Assembly: GCF_014385085.1 (NCBI RefSeq)
Contig: NZ_JACRTD010000010.1
Location: 4,277-68,276 of the forward strand
Direction: 5' to 3'
Source: Youxingia wuxianensis
Lineage (GTDB): Bacteria; Bacillota; Clostridia; Oscillospirales; Ruminococcaceae
Length of the DNA stretch: 64,000 nt
The position numbers and the translations under genes were made by a program. How positions within the stretch are numbered: position 1 is the stretch's first letter; each line of letters begins with the position of its first letter. Shown here one piece after another: positions 22,008 to 31,550 of this stretch. Below the pieces are notes generated by a model that searched no databases, was not told where the DNA came from, and saw only the letters and a program-made list of their open reading frames with translations.

Positions 22008-22592
22008 ATGAATTTGTTATTTGCCTTAATTATTTTGTTTTCCTTATTGTTTGCTATAATTAACGGAAGGATGCCGCAGTTATCCGAGGCGGCGATGTCG
22101 GAAAGCGCAAACGCGGTTAGTCTGGTTCTCTCCCTTATGGGGATGATGTGCCTTTGGAGCGGGCTGATGAAGGTTGCCCAGCAGTCCCGGCTGACAGAAA
22201 AACTCAGCCTTCTGCTCTCGCCTATTACCAAGCGCTTATTTAAAGATTTAAATCCCAAAGGAAAGGCCATGGAAGCAATCTCTATGAATATTGTGGCCAA
22301 TTTATTGGGACTGGGAAACGCTGCTACTCCTTTGGGAATTAAAGCTATGTGTGAAATGTCCAAGGAAACCAAGGCGGGTTCTGCCGCGAGCAACAGTATG
22401 GTAATGTTTGTGGTGCTTAACACCGCCGCTATTCAGCTGATCCCTACTACCACTGCTATGCTGCGTATGAATGAGGGGAGTACCGCGCCCTTAGATATTC
22501 TGCCGGCTGTATGGATCTGCTCTATTGCTTCCGTGACTGTAGGACTGATAATGGCTAGGTTCCTTTCCCGATTTTGGAGGGATAGACTATGA
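22008..22592 (+). CDS. spmA: Spore maturation protein A
   Basis: A 194-residue membrane protein of the nucleoside-recognition (Gate) family, needed with SpmB for spore-core dehydration in Bacillus and Clostridium. It has several hydrophobic segments and the conserved NIVANLLGLGNAATPLGIKAM motif. The ATG at 22008 lies 10 bases after AGAGGTG; a TTG three bases earlier is not needed. Its stop overlaps the spmB start by four bases, so translation is coupled. Confidence 0.95.
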   Translation: MNLLFALIILFSLLFAIINGRMPQLSEAAMSESANAVSLVLSLMGMMCLWSGLMKVAQQSRLTEKLSLLLSPITKRLFKDLNPKGKAMEAISMNIVANLLGLGNAATPLGIKAMCEMSKETKAGSAASNSMVMFVVLNTAAIQLIPTTTAMLRMNEGSTAPLDILPAVWICSIASVTVGLIMARFLSRFWRDRL

Positions 22593-23113
22593 TGAACATT
22601 GGAACATATGCGGTCCCGGTGATTGTATGCTTTATTTTGGTATATGGGTACCTTCATGGAGTACGGGTGTTTGACGTGTTTTTGGAGGGTGCGAAAGAAG
22701 GAATCCAAGTTTCTATGAGCATTTTGCCCGCCCTGATCGCTCTTGTGACGGCGGTAGGAATGTTTAAAGCCTCAGGTGGGCTGGATGTGCTCTCTTATGC
22801 GTTGGCGCCGGTGGCCAACCTGCTGGGAATACCTCAGGAGGTTATTCCGCTGGTGCTCTTGCGCCCCATATCCGGCAGCGGAGCAATGGTGATCTTTACA
22901 GATATTATTAAAACTTATGGTTCCGACAGTTTCATAGGGCGGGTGGCCAGCGTGATGCAAGGTTCCACAGAAACCACATTTTATACGGTAGCCTTATATT
23001 ACGGGGCGGCAAAGATTAAAAATACCCGCCATACCATCCCGGCCGCCTTGTGCGGAGATCTGACAGGATTTGTGATGTCCGCGCTGCTGGTGAGGCTGAT
23101 GTTTTTAAATTAA
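22589..23113 (+). CDS. spmB: Spore maturation protein B
   Basis: A 174-residue membrane partner of SpmA. It has four hydrophobic segments, the RPISGSGAMVIF motif and the STETTFYTVALYYG segment typical of SpmB. It starts at an ATG overlapping the spmA stop, in an ATGA arrangement. A terminator follows immediately, so spmAB form a two-gene operon. Confidence 0.95.
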   Translation: MMNIGTYAVPVIVCFILVYGYLHGVRVFDVFLEGAKEGIQVSMSILPALIALVTAVGMFKASGGLDVLSYALAPVANLLGIPQEVIPLVLLRPISGSGAMVIFTDIIKTYGSDSFIGRVASVMQGSTETTFYTVALYYGAAKIKNTRHTIPAALCGDLTGFVMSALLVRLMFLN

Positions 23114-23121
23114 CTACATAT

Positions 23122-23153
23122 AAAAAAAGGGAGCTGATCAGCTCCCTTTTTTT
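23122..23153. terminator. Bidirectional terminator between spmB and trpS
   Basis: An uninterrupted palindrome aaaaaagggagctga/tcagctccctttttt forms a stem with a 4-nt loop and A/T runs on both sides. It serves both converging genes. Confidence 0.88.
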
Positions 23154-24162
23154 ATTTTGCTAAAAATCCAACCTTCTTATACACTTTATCCAACGTACGC
23201 TGGGAAAGAGCCTGCGCCTTCTCAGCGCCTTTGCGGTAACAATCCTCCAAATAGGCTTTTTCCTTCATATAAGCGTCAAACCTCTCCCGAACCGGACGCA
23301 GGGTTTCGGCCACAGCCTCTCCTACCGCCAATTTAAATTCGCCGTAACCTTTTCCGGCAAATTCGTCCTCAATAACCTGGAAGGTCTTTCCGGTGACGGC
23401 GCTGTAAATAGACATAAGGTTATTGATCCCATCTTTTCCTTCCCGATAAGCAACCTGTGTTTCTGAATCTGTAACAGCGCTTTTAAATTTCTTAATGATT
23501 GTTTCCGGCTTATCCAAAATGGCTACAAACGCTTTGGGGTTGTCGTCCGATTTGGACATTTTTTTGGTGGGATCCTGAAGAGACATTACCTTTGCCGCCA
23601 GTTTGGGGATATATCCGTCCGGCAGGGTAAACACATTCCCATACAGCCCATTAAACCGCTGGGCAATATCCCTGGCCAGCTCCAGATGCTGTTTCTGATC
23701 GATCCCCACAGGCACCAGATCCGCCTGGTACAACAGGATATCTGCCGCCATCAGCACCGGATAAGTAAACAGCCCGGCATTTACATTGTCCGCGTGGCGG
23801 GCGCTTTTATCCTTGAACTGGGTCATACGGCTCAGTTCCCCAAACTGGGTATAGCAGCTAAGAACCCATGAAAGCTCCGCATGGGCCTGCACATGGCTCT
23901 GGATAAAAGCGATAGACTTTTCCGGATCAATTCCGCAGGCCAGCAACAGGGCGTAAGCGGCCAGCGTATTCTCCCGCAGCGCTTTCGCATCCTGACGGAT
24001 TGTAATAGCATGCAAGTTTACAATAGAATAGCAGCAGTGATACTCCTCCTGCAAGGCTACCCAATTTTTTACAGCCCCCAAATAGTTTCCCAAGGTCATA
24101 ACCCCAGTGGGCTGAATACCGGAGAAAATAATCTTTTTACGTGCAGTTTGCTGGTTTTCCAT
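23152..24162 (-). CDS. trpS: Tryptophanyl-tRNA synthetase
   Basis: Charges tRNA(Trp). The 336-residue class I enzyme starts with KKIIFSGIQPTGVMTLGNYLG (TLGN replacing HIGH) and has the KMSKS motif in KKMSKSDDNP. The start at 24162 is chosen because GGGAGG lies 8 bases upstream; an earlier ATG at 24177 overlaps the previous gene's stop and that ribosome site. It is co-transcribed with the aminotransferase gene. No T-box leader is seen. Confidence 0.96.
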   Translation of the reverse strand: MENQQTARKKIIFSGIQPTGVMTLGNYLGAVKNWVALQEEYHCCYSIVNLHAITIRQDAKALRENTLAAYALLLACGIDPEKSIAFIQSHVQAHAELSWVLSCYTQFGELSRMTQFKDKSARHADNVNAGLFTYPVLMAADILLYQADLVPVGIDQKQHLELARDIAQRFNGLYGNVFTLPDGYIPKLAAKVMSLQDPTKKMSKSDDNPKAFVAILDKPETIIKKFKSAVTDSETQVAYREGKDGINNLMSIYSAVTGKTFQVIEDEFAGKGYGEFKLAVGEAVAETLRPVRERFDAYMKEKAYLEDCYRKGAEKAQALSQRTLDKVYKKVGFLAK

Positions 24163-24176
24163 AATAGAACCTCCCA

Positions 24177-25364
24177 TTAATACAGCTCTTTGGTCAGCTT
24201 GCCAAGAATAGAGACCCCTTTAATTATGTTCTCATCCGTGGGGGTGGAGAAGTTCATTCGGAAAGAGCGGCAAGGGGTCGTCTCATCGGCTAAAAACGCC
24301 ACGCCAGGCACCACAGCCACCTTTGCCTGCACCGCCCTCTGGCAGAAATCCAGCATATCGGCCCCTTCAGGCAGAGTACACCATAAGAACAGACCGCCTT
24401 CTGGATTGGTATGGGTGACTTTGGGGGAAAACTCCCGGTCTATACAGTCGATCATCAATTGACATTTTTTTCTGTAAATATCCGAAATTTTTTGGATATG
24501 GGCGGTGAGGTCACAGGTGGCCAAAAAGCGTTCACAGATCATCTGGGTCAAGATGGTAGTGTGAACATCGGCGCACTGTTTTCCTACGGTCATTTTAGCA
24601 ATCAAAGGCTTGGGAGCCACCGCAAAAGCTACCCGGAGACCAGGGGCCAAAATTTTAGAAAAGCTGCCCACATAAACTACATGGCCGTTTTTATCCATGG
24701 ATTTAATGGAAGGGACCGCCTCACCAGAAAAGCGAAGATCCCCATAAGGATTGTCCTCCATCACCATAACTCCATATTTTTCCGCCAGACGCAATATTTC
24801 CTGACGTTTTTTCAGGCTGGTGGTGATGCCAGAGGGATTTTGGAAATTAGGAATGGTGTATATTAGCTTGGTGTTGGGATGATTTTTTAAGGCGTACTCC
24901 AATTTGGCCACATCCATGCCATCCTCTTCCATAGGGATCCCTACCAACTTGGCGCCGTAGGAACGGAAGGCGTTAAGGCAGCCGATAAAAGAAGGATCCT
25001 CGCAGATAACAGTATCCCCTTCGTTTACCAAAGCTTTACAGGTTAAATCCGCACCCTGCTGGGCGCCGGTGATAATAATCAATTCGTTTTCCGCCATAGG
25101 AACGCCATAATGATTTTCCACCAGATCCCTGCAGGCGGCGCGCAGGGCGGGATACCCCTCGGTGATAGAATATTGCAGAGCGCCGATAGGGTCGGAGGCG
25201 AAAATATCCCTGGTGATTTGGGAGATTTTTTCAATGGGAAATGCATCGGGGGCGGGGTTTCCCGCCGCGAAAGGAATTACACCCGGATCGGAGGTAGCCT
25301 TTAAGATCTCTCGGATCAGCGATGGCTGCAGGGAAGAGATCCGGTTTGAAAACTTATATTCCAT
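24177..25364 (-). CDS. PLP-dependent aminotransferase, LysN/MocR-C-terminal type
   Basis: A 395-residue fold-type I aminotransferase. The Schiff-base lysine lies in YVGSFSKILAPGLRVAF and the PLP-phosphate and aspartate segments in ITGAQQGADL and MVMEDNPYGDL. It resembles 2-aminoadipate/aromatic aminotransferases and lacks the MocR DNA-binding domain. Substrate cannot be told from sequence; co-transcription with trpS hints at amino acid metabolism. The ATG at 25364 follows AGGAGC; a TTG two codons earlier is rejected. Confidence 0.9.
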   Translation of the reverse strand: MEYKFSNRISSLQPSLIREILKATSDPGVIPFAAGNPAPDAFPIEKISQITRDIFASDPIGALQYSITEGYPALRAACRDLVENHYGVPMAENELIIITGAQQGADLTCKALVNEGDTVICEDPSFIGCLNAFRSYGAKLVGIPMEEDGMDVAKLEYALKNHPNTKLIYTIPNFQNPSGITTSLKKRQEILRLAEKYGVMVMEDNPYGDLRFSGEAVPSIKSMDKNGHVVYVGSFSKILAPGLRVAFAVAPKPLIAKMTVGKQCADVHTTILTQMICERFLATCDLTAHIQKISDIYRKKCQLMIDCIDREFSPKVTHTNPEGGLFLWCTLPEGADMLDFCQRAVQAKVAVVPGVAFLADETTPCRSFRMNFSTPTDENIIKGVSILGKLTKELY

Positions 25365-25613
25365 AAACAATAGCTCCTTTTACCGCCGCACAGCAGCGGT
25401 TAGAATGAAATGATGATATAAATAGCTTTAAATTACATTCTATCACATTGTTTTTCCAAATAAAAGTATCCCAAGAGACAAAAGATTGGTTTTTTATCGC
25501 CTGGAAGTGACAAATTATTCAGAATACAATATTTACAATATATTATACATTTAGTAAACCTATCAGTATATGTACTATAACATGGAATTATTCGCCCTAC
25601 CAAGGCAGATTGG

Positions 25614-27944
25614 ATGATTGATATGAACAAACAAGAAAGTACTCTTGGGCTTTCCGTGAGAGACCGGGCAAAACAATCCCTGCGTTCCCACCGGGCTCTA
25701 ATAGAGTGTGCGGTCTATACGGTTACCGGATTTGTTTCCGCCAACGCTTTTGTGCTGGCGGACCTGGCACCCTTTGGAATTGCCTTTGCCGCCGCAGCGA
25801 AACCGCAGTTTTATCCGGCGGCGGTCATCGGTTCCATACTAGGATATGTTTTGTCCTTCAGTTCGTTGGGAAATGTAAAATATGTCCTGGCCTCCATGCT
25901 GCTGTTTGCTGTCCGCTGGGCGTTTTCCTCCGGGACTCTGATGAAAAATACTACCGTTGCTCCGCCGGTTCTTACTGCGGTTTCCTTAGGGATCCCTTCC
26001 TTGGCGATTGCTATTGCTACCGGCGGGGACGTTTATGCTGTGGTGCTGGTGGTTTCTGAAGTGCTGCTGGCCTGCTGCGCCTCTTATTTCTTTGCCAGGA
26101 CGATACAAAGTATTGACCTGGGTTGGGAAAATCTGCAGCAAACGGATATTACTTCCATGATTATTACCTTTTGCATTACCATTATCGCGCTGATTAATCT
26201 GCAGGTTGCAGGCTTGTCGGTGGGACGGATTATCGCGGTAATTACGATTTTGCTTGCAGCGCAGGCGGCCAATGAAGCGGGAGGCGCCATCTCCGGCGTG
26301 GCCGGCGGAGTCGCCGCAGGAGTGATCGGCGCAAACAGTTTTCTTATGGGGACCTATGGGTTTGGCGGACTGTTGGCGGGGGTGTTCGCCCCCTTGGGAA
26401 AAATCGCCTCCGCTGTCGCTTTCATTGTAGTAAACACCTTCGCTCTTTTGGCCAGCCGCCAGACGATAAACAAAGGGATATTGCTGGAAATTTTCATAGC
26501 CTCGGCAGTTTCCATATTAATCCCTTCCGCTGTAATAAAAAAGATTACCCTGCGAAAAATTACCGGCAGCGCAGTGCAGGGAGAGACTTACAGGCAGATG
26601 ATCCATACAAAAATGCAGGGGGTTTCCAGCGCTTTGCGCCAGGTAGCCACCACCACCCGAAAGGTCAATGAAAAATTGGATGGGATGCGAAGCGGGGATA
26701 TCTCCTGTGTTTATACCGCCGTGGCAGATAAGATTTGCCGCAAATGCAAGCGCAACTGCATCTGCTGGCAGCAGATGTATACGGATACCTCCAATGTTTT
26801 TAACGACGCTTTAGTCGTAATGCGCCAAAACGGTACCCTTACCTTAGAAGATATTCCGGATTACTTTACCCGTCAATGTCTGCGCCTGGAAGAGATGATC
26901 CCTATGCTCAATCGGGCATTTGAGGAATATACCGCTCAAGAAGCTATGAAACGAAAGGTCGCGCAGGTCAGAGGTGTAGTGACCGATCAATTTGAGGGAA
27001 TGGCGCTGATGATCGACAGCATGGGCAGCGATTTGGATGAATTGGTAACCCAGGACGATCAGACCGCCGCCCGGGTGAAGGAGTATTTACATTCCCTGGC
27101 GGTATACCCGGAAACCGTCAGCTGTACAGTGAATGATCGATGTAATATGACTTTGGAGTTTTCTATTCCTATTTATAAACTGTCTCGGATTGATCTGACA
27201 GATCTGACTGTACAGATATCGGATTTGTGCGGACGGGATTTTGATCTTCCTGCCAAACGTACTACAGAAAAAACAGCGGTGCTTACTTTTGTGGAAAAGG
27301 CAGTCTACACGGTGAAATGGGGGGCTACCCAACTGGGAAACTCCTGTTCCCGTCTGTGCGGCGACAGCTACACTTATGTACCGGGAAACAACGGCAGAAT
27401 GAATATAATCCTTTCAGACGGAATGGGAAGCGGCGGTGCGGCGGCGGTGGATTCCGCCTTGACGTCGGAACTGCTCAAACAGCTCATTGAAGCGGGCGTC
27501 AGTCTGGACGCAGCTTTAAAGCTGGTAAACTCCGCTCTTCTTGTGAAAACTGGGGATGAATCCCTGGCAACCATCGATATTGCCGGCATCGACCTTTATA
27601 CTGGACAGGTGGATTTCTATAAGGCGGGCGCGGCGCCTACCTTCCTGCGAAAGTCCGGAAAAGGAGGTTATGTGGAATCCAACTCTCTGCCGGTGGGAAT
27701 TTTAGGAGGGGTAGCCTTCGAAAAAAATTCCGTCACTTTGAAGGAGGGAGATTTAATCGTCATGGTATCCGATGGAGCGGTGGCCTCGGGATATGATTGG
27801 ATATTGTCCGATCTGGAGCATTATGAGGGGAAAGATCCTAAAATCCTCAGCGAAAAAATTGTTTGTGAAGCGCAGCGCCGCCGGTTGGACGGCCATGAGG
27901 ATGATATTACCGCTATTGTAATCATGCTGGAAAAAGGAATTTAA
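25614..27944 (+). CDS. spoIIE: Stage II sporulation protein E, serine phosphatase
   Basis: Activates sigma-F in the forespore by dephosphorylating SpoIIAA and binds FtsZ at the polar septum. The 776-residue protein has an N-terminal block of about ten membrane segments (about 25-310), a central regulatory region containing a Cys cluster (CRKCKRNCICW), and a C-terminal PP2C phosphatase from about residue 590 with metal-binding ILSDGMGSGGAAA and SDGAV. The ribosome site is weak (GGCAG); an ATG at 25623 is an alternative. No exact Spo0A box lies in the 250 bases upstream, though a degenerate TGACAAA is present at 25508-25514. Confidence 0.96.
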   Translation: MIDMNKQESTLGLSVRDRAKQSLRSHRALIECAVYTVTGFVSANAFVLADLAPFGIAFAAAAKPQFYPAAVIGSILGYVLSFSSLGNVKYVLASMLLFAVRWAFSSGTLMKNTTVAPPVLTAVSLGIPSLAIAIATGGDVYAVVLVVSEVLLACCASYFFARTIQSIDLGWENLQQTDITSMIITFCITIIALINLQVAGLSVGRIIAVITILLAAQAANEAGGAISGVAGGVAAGVIGANSFLMGTYGFGGLLAGVFAPLGKIASAVAFIVVNTFALLASRQTINKGILLEIFIASAVSILIPSAVIKKITLRKITGSAVQGETYRQMIHTKMQGVSSALRQVATTTRKVNEKLDGMRSGDISCVYTAVADKICRKCKRNCICWQQMYTDTSNVFNDALVVMRQNGTLTLEDIPDYFTRQCLRLEEMIPMLNRAFEEYTAQEAMKRKVAQVRGVVTDQFEGMALMIDSMGSDLDELVTQDDQTAARVKEYLHSLAVYPETVSCTVNDRCNMTLEFSIPIYKLSRIDLTDLTVQISDLCGRDFDLPAKRTTEKTAVLTFVEKAVYTVKWGATQLGNSCSRLCGDSYTYVPGNNGRMNIILSDGMGSGGAAAVDSALTSELLKQLIEAGVSLDAALKLVNSALLVKTGDESLATIDIAGIDLYTGQVDFYKAGAAPTFLRKSGKGGYVESNSLPVGILGGVAFEKNSVTLKEGDLIVMVSDGAVASGYDWILSDLEHYEGKDPKILSEKIVCEAQRRRLDGHEDDITAIVIMLEKGI

Positions 27945-27977
27945 AAAACCCGGACGCGTTCTAGCGTCCGGGTTTTT
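27944..27977. terminator. Terminator of spoIIE
   Basis: Stem aaaacccggacgc / gcgtccgggtttt with a 6-nt loop and T5 on the plus strand. Flanking A-run gives a matching U-tract for the converging minus-strand gene. Confidence 0.9.
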
Positions 27978-27986
27978 AATTCTTAG

Positions 27987-28760
27987 TTAATAAGGAGAGG
28001 CCTCCAAAAGAACCACATAAGCATCCTCCGGTTCTAACAGAACAACTTTTTTTCCTTTGGATTTCTCCGAGTTTACCTCCTCAATGGAACAGATAAACGG
28101 CACGCAGGTAGAAACTGGGGTAAACTCTTCTCCAAAGGTAGATACCGCCCCAATTTTTGATACCCACATTCCAAGCAGTCCCTGCTCGGTAATATAGCCG
28201 GCGTAGTCCGGCTCCAAGTTGTTTCCAAAATTATCTGTAAACGTAAAGCGTCCCCCGTCTTTAAGAGGAAAGTTTAAAACCAGATATTCCACGGGGATCC
28301 TCTCCAAGGAAGGAAAATAAGTACTGAATGGGACTTTGCGCATTTTTAGGGCCTTCATATTGGTGTACTCAGTGGAGACTTTGCGCAATTTTGTTTTTTT
28401 CTCGTCGCTGACCAGGGTCCAGTTTTCGGCAATACCGTCGTCCACGATGTTTACTAGGTTCATCTCTACCTGGACTGCTACCGCGTCGCTGGTAAAGACA
28501 ACAGAACTGTCCATCACCATAATCTCACTGGCATTTTCCTGCTTCATTGTGGACAGAATAGTGTTCATATTGGTTTTGGACAATAGATTGGAAGCGGTGA
28601 CCCCCTCTAAGGTGGTGGTATTAATCGCCACTTTAATGGCGTTGACCCCGGCGGAGATTGCAAACAGCACCAGCAAAAACAGCACAAAGACAATAAGCAG
28701 CGCAATGACTAACCTGCGCTGATACACAGGTTTCATTCTCTTAAACTGGGCAAAAGTCAT
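27987..28760 (-). CDS. Membrane-anchored protein of unknown function, Spo0A-box promoter
   Basis: A 257-residue protein: basic N-terminus, one membrane helix at about residues 17-40, and an extracytoplasmic domain of about 215 residues with no motif I recognise. Residues after the helix (INTTTLEGVTASNLLSKTN) and the beta-rich C-terminus suggest a globular surface domain. The ATG at 28758-28760 follows an AGGTGGCGGAG site; an earlier ATG at 28781 has none. Its promoter is flanked by an exact Spo0A box, and spoIIE converges on it, so an early sporulation role is plausible but inferred. Confidence 0.75.
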   Translation of the reverse strand: MTFAQFKRMKPVYQRRLVIALLIVFVLFLLVLFAISAGVNAIKVAINTTTLEGVTASNLLSKTNMNTILSTMKQENASEIMVMDSSVVFTSDAVAVQVEMNLVNIVDDGIAENWTLVSDEKKTKLRKVSTEYTNMKALKMRKVPFSTYFPSLERIPVEYLVLNFPLKDGGRFTFTDNFGNNLEPDYAGYITEQGLLGMWVSKIGAVSTFGEEFTPVSTCVPFICSIEEVNSEKSKGKKVVLLEPEDAYVVLLEASPY

Positions 28761-28801
28761 GATACTCCGCCACCTTTCCAAATTAAAATCCCTTATGAAT
28801 T

Positions 28802-28840
28802 ATTATACTAACCCCGCAAAGAATGTCAACTTTTGTCGAA
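28802..28840 (-). promoter_or_regulatory. Sigma-A promoter with adjacent Spo0A box
   Basis: On the minus strand TTGACA (28824-28829) is followed after 16 bp by TATAAT (28802-28807), a near-perfect promoter for the gene starting at 28760. TTCGACAAA (28832-28840), the reverse complement of the Spo0A consensus, lies two bases upstream of the -35. Confidence 0.65.
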
Positions 28841-28858
28841 ACCAAAAGAAACAAAAAA

Positions 28859-28874
28859 GACGCCTAAAGGCGTC
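28859..28874. terminator. Terminator after the GNAT gene
   Basis: gacgcc-taaa-ggcgtc hairpin followed on the minus strand by TTTTTT, and on the plus strand by CTTTTT. It ends the gene at 28900-29556. Confidence 0.8.
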
Positions 28875-28899
28875 CTTTTTGCTTTTTTGAGATGGAATG

Positions 28900-29556
28900 T
28901 TATGCCTGAACGGCAGAAGTTTTCCTAATCATACAGAATTGCTTTACCCCATCCGGCAAAACAAAATCCTTGGACATATGAAACCCATAATGCTTGTATA
29001 TTTGTACGTTTTGAAGATTATTGGTTTCCAACGCGGTTTCCAGGCGGTTTTCATCCGCATACCGTAAAACCGGCGCCATCAGCTTAGAAGCGATTCCCTT
29101 GCCCATCATGGACGGTTTGACCGCTAAAATATCCACATGGAGATAGTCGCCCAACGACTCCTTGTTGATCCAGGAGGTTTTTAAAGCGCCCACATGTTTA
29201 AAATAGCTGACCAAGGCAGAGGGGCCAAAGCTGTATTTAGTAATTACCTTCAAGGTTTTCCAGCAGCAATCGGCAACCGAGCGCCGATAAGATTTCAGCG
29301 GCTGGGAATAGGCGTCTTCCTTGCTGTCAAAAAGGATCACTACGCCATTGATCTGCGCACTGTCCGCATAGATATAGGAAAAGTCGTAGATCATATCAAA
29401 ATAACATTCAAAAATTTCAGGCAGCGCTTTGCGTCTTAACTCATCATCCTTAATTAGCTTGCAATAAAGAGGGTCGCTGTAAAAACAGTCCGCCAACAGA
29501 CGGGACACCTCTTTAATATGCCTGTATCTTACCCGATATAGTTCATCACTTAACAT
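28900..29556 (-). CDS. GNAT-family N-acetyltransferase
   Basis: A 218-residue single-domain acetyltransferase. The acetyl-CoA-binding segment is visible as VDILAVKPSMMGKGIASKLM, and the C-terminal LETNNLQNVQIYKHYGF motif is typical of GNAT motif B. Substrate is unknown. It is monocistronic, and no ribosome site stronger than AAGGGGAATG is seen. The 270 bases upstream, to the glycosylase gene, show nothing recognisable. Confidence 0.85.
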   Translation of the reverse strand: MLSDELYRVRYRHIKEVSRLLADCFYSDPLYCKLIKDDELRRKALPEIFECYFDMIYDFSYIYADSAQINGVVILFDSKEDAYSQPLKSYRRSVADCCWKTLKVITKYSFGPSALVSYFKHVGALKTSWINKESLGDYLHVDILAVKPSMMGKGIASKLMAPVLRYADENRLETALETNNLQNVQIYKHYGFHMSKDFVLPDGVKQFCMIRKTSAVQA

Positions 29557-29830
29557 TATACCATTCCCCTTAAACTGCTGTCTTGCTTTGTGTCGCCTTC
29601 CGTATCGTGGAGTTAAAGCATAAATCCACTATCCGTGCGCCAGACTGAAAAAGAAGAATGTTGTTTTGATGTATTTATTATACCATACCGGCCTTGGTAC
29701 AAACAAAAGGGATAGATACCGATTTTTTGAGATTTAACCGGATTCCTCCTGATCTATAAAGATAGGGGCCTTTTTTCATAGGCGTTATCTGCCGTAATCC
29801 TATTTGTTCGTCCGTCTGCCAAGGGATAAG

Positions 29831-30688
29831 CTATCCTTCCAAAGAACCTGGACAGGTGCGCACATAATGAAAAATATATTGCTGGGCGATACCTGCCCAG
29901 GGCAGCATATATTTAGGCAGTCCCTTGGGAAACAGACGCTCCATAGCGCGTTTAATCCAAACATCTACCGGGAAGCATTCTATCCGTCCGCACCCATACA
30001 GCAAAGCACAGTCTGCCACTTTGTTTCCTACTCCGGTGATGGCGGTAAGAACTTCTCTTGCTTGGGGAAGAGGGAGGACTTTTAGGCTCTCCAGATCAAC
30101 CTGCCCACTGGCAACCTTTTGGGCGGCGTCAATAATATACCGAGCCCGAAACCCGCAGCGCAAAGGCGCGAGATCCTGCGGTGTAAGTTCCGCCAGGCGT
30201 TCCGGCCCCGGAAAAGAAAAATATCCGCCGTCCAAGGGATCGCCGAAGGTTTCGCACAACCGGGCTACAATTCCTTTGATCCGTCCTACGTTGTTATTTT
30301 GGCTGATGATAAAGGAACACAAAGCTTCCCATGGCTCCTGACGCAAGACACGGATCCCCGGGGCATAGGCGCAGGCGCTGCGCAGTACGGGGTTTTGAGA
30401 AAGGAGGGATTTGATTTTCCCGTAGTCACGGGTAAGATCAAAATAATCTTTCCAGAAATTTTCGTATTCCTCCAAAGTGGTCCCTTCAAAATAGAAGGTG
30501 GACCCTTTTTGTGAAATATGACAAGAGTGATTCTGGGAAATTCCTATGTAACTTCCGTCCGGCTGCCGATCCCAGCGAAAACATTGTCCGCAGTTTAAGG
30601 TCTGGTCCAGATCGAAATCCGGGATATTTTCCAGCATTATTCCACAGTGGGTGGAAACCGGTTGTTTTTTTTGTAAAGTTGGGGTCAT
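29831..30688 (-). CDS. ogg: 8-oxoguanine DNA glycosylase/AP lyase
   Basis: Excises 8-oxoguanine from DNA and nicks the backbone. The 285-residue protein has the OGG N-terminal domain (LDQTLNCGQCFRW) and a helix-hairpin-helix-GPD fold. Catalytic Lys223 lies in TGVGNKVADC and Asp242 in FPVDVWIKRAM; their 19-residue spacing equals that in human OGG1 (Lys249/Asp268). There is no iron-sulfur cluster loop. The ATG at 30688 follows AAGGAGA. Confidence 0.93.
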   Translation of the reverse strand: MTPTLQKKQPVSTHCGIMLENIPDFDLDQTLNCGQCFRWDRQPDGSYIGISQNHSCHISQKGSTFYFEGTTLEEYENFWKDYFDLTRDYGKIKSLLSQNPVLRSACAYAPGIRVLRQEPWEALCSFIISQNNNVGRIKGIVARLCETFGDPLDGGYFSFPGPERLAELTPQDLAPLRCGFRARYIIDAAQKVASGQVDLESLKVLPLPQAREVLTAITGVGNKVADCALLYGCGRIECFPVDVWIKRAMERLFPKGLPKYMLPWAGIAQQYIFHYVRTCPGSLEG

Positions 30689-31133
30689 TTTCAGGTTCTC
30701 CTTAGGTAAGTTTCAAACGGTTACAGTATAACAGATCAAACTTAAAAAATAAACGAAATTTTTTGGTAAATTCTTATGAAACCTCACAAATCAAAACCAC
30801 ACTACATAAAAAAAGATTACTCTAAGTAATTTGCAATTTGGTAAATAATTTGAAAAATTTTTACCTTCTAATAAATTTTAACAAAGCAAAAAGAACGGAA
30901 TAATCAAAGTTTTCTACTCTTTCCACCGAGTTTTCCACATGATTTTGAAAAAATGGAAAAGTTTTCAACAATTCGTTAATACTTGCAGTATATTTTATTT
31001 TCTGAAATCGAACAGAATTTTTGTTAAAATTTGCACTTGACAGGAGAATAAATTAGCCCTTGTAGTTTAAAATATTACGGAAAACTCTTTGTATAAATCA
31101 GGTAAAGAACTATATCTTAAGGCGGTGCGGATA
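30689..31133. other. A/T-rich intergenic region without a gene
   Basis: About 445 bases with no credible reading frame. It contains repeated TTTTCCAC-like motifs (TTTCCACC at 30920-30927, TTTTCCACA at 30931-30939, TTTTCAACA at 30962-30970) resembling DnaA boxes with a mismatch. TTGACA at 31037-31042 is followed after 18 bp by TGTAGT and may drive the small gene at 31134. Confidence 0.5.
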
Positions 31134-31397
31134 ATGTTAAAAGGAGTTAGCCAAAAAGTTATTGAAGTGGTGAATACGGACAATAAATATTTTGAAAAAG
31201 CCATCTTGTTTTTGCGCCCCCAGCCTATGGGGGAAGAAAACGGACACACTATAAAAAAATATGCCAGCGAATATTTGTCGCAGATAACGTATCAGCCGAC
31301 GCCCAAAAACAAAAAAAGTCTAATGATCTCCCTTGGAAAAATCATCCTTTCCGCCGGTTTTGGGGCCGCGGTTACCTGCGCATTTTTTCTGCTTTAA
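31134..31397 (+). CDS. Small tail-anchored protein of unknown function
   Basis: An 87-residue protein with a hydrophilic mixed-charge body and a single hydrophobic segment at the extreme C-terminus (IILSAGFGAAVTCAFFLL), suggesting a tail-anchored membrane protein facing the cytoplasm. No motif is recognised. An ATG at 31134 with GGCGGTG upstream is preferred over a codon at 31089, which lacks a ribosome site. The gene stands between the glycosylase and rlmB. Coding status is likely but not certain. Confidence 0.65.
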   Translation: MLKGVSQKVIEVVNTDNKYFEKAILFLRPQPMGEENGHTIKKYASEYLSQITYQPTPKNKKSLMISLGKIILSAGFGAAVTCAFFLL

Positions 31398-31550
31398 TAA
31401 AATTTAGAGAAAAAGTGGGATTTTTGGATGGAAAAACCACAAAATAGATGAAAAAAAACGTCGAATGATGTAGAAAAGGATATAATCATATGTTATAATA
31501 CCTCTATATAAAACAAATTGTATAATATTGGGCAGTGACAGGAGGAAGCT

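Noticed and set aside
25365..25613. T-box or tryptophan leader before the aminotransferase-trpS operon, or Spo0A box for spoIIE
   Set aside because: No T-box core sequence or terminator pair; only a degenerate TGACAAA is present, too weak to call a Spo0A site.
30920..30970. Cluster of DnaA-box-like motifs suggesting a replication origin
   Set aside because: Each motif differs from TTATCCACA, and no dnaA, dnaN, rpmH or other origin-linked gene is near.
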